From NCBI GenBank assembly GCA_026398675.1, contig JAPLSK010000386.1, forward strand, positions 1-14,732: DNA of 14,732 bases, in the 5' to 3' direction. Below, piece after piece: positions 14,581-14,732 of this stretch. The position numbers were made by a program, and so were the translations under genes. The number at the start of each line of letters is the position of its first letter. Within the stretch, counting starts at the first letter, position 1. Below the pieces are notes generated by a model, which did no database searches, was not told where the DNA came from, and saw nothing but the letters and a program-made list of their open reading frames with translations. The stretch comes from a bacterium. GTDB lineage: Bacteria; RBG-13-66-14.

Positions 14581-14732
14581 TTAAGGTTGCCCTCACCCCA
14601 GCCTGTGCCTCGCAGGCCTCCCACGGGGAGAGGGAGACTGCGGCAGCCCGCACCCTTTATCCCGTGAGGCAAACCTCCTCCCGCAGTGAGAGGGAACCGC
14701 GGGGGCCCTTTTTTCGTGGAACCGGGAAGCGA

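Noticed and set aside
14690..14716. T6 run after GGGGGCCC at the window end as an intrinsic terminator
   Set aside because: No convincing stem immediately precedes the T-run; it lies in decayed repeat sequence at the window edge.

Overview
The window comes from a GC-rich Gram-negative bacterium. It carries a TonB-dependent outer-membrane receptor, a secreted protein with a type IX-like C-terminal sorting domain, a PorV/PorQ-family protein, a GWxTD-domain protein and an ExbB-ExbD-ExbD-TonB energy module. That combination is typical of the Fibrobacteres-Chlorobi-Bacteroidetes (FCB) superphylum and nearby candidate phyla. High GC, GTG/TTG starts and palindromic intergenic repeats suggest an uncultivated high-GC candidate lineage rather than a classical Bacteroidetes. 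This placement is inference; no rRNA gene is present.

Layout. (1) 93-530 (+): a small cytoplasmic protein with an N-terminal coiled coil and six 22-residue repeats in an exact 66-bp register. (2) 703-2523 (-): aspS, convergent with gene 1, with a GC-rich hairpin between them. (3) 2524-2919: divergent intergenic region with a 10-bp inverted repeat in the aspS leader and a candidate promoter plus long leader for the receptor. (4) 2920-9192 (+): receptor (split by an apparent one-base frameshift near 4272), a large secreted protein with a sorting domain, and a PorV/PorQ-like barrel. Each of these three genes is followed by a strong hairpin without a downstream U-tract. (5) 9193-9766: a gene-poor stretch with an imperfect 85-86-bp tandem repeat that runs into the 5' end of the next gene. 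(6) 9767-13577 (+): GWxTD protein (5' end apparently lost), exbB, two exbD paralogues and tonB, ending at a textbook intrinsic terminator. (7) 13763-14359 (+): a small secreted protein with its own promoter. (8) 14360-14732: palindromic intergenic repeats, including three hairpins spaced exactly 52 bp apart.

How the genes could work together (inference): ExbB and ExbD harvest the proton motive force at the inner membrane. TonB carries it to the receptor, which takes up or exports an unknown ligand. The large protein next to it would reach the surface through a type IX-like route, with the PorV-like barrel as a possible shuttle. The substrate cannot be read from the sequence. I found no CRISPR array, tRNA, rRNA, transposase or phage gene.
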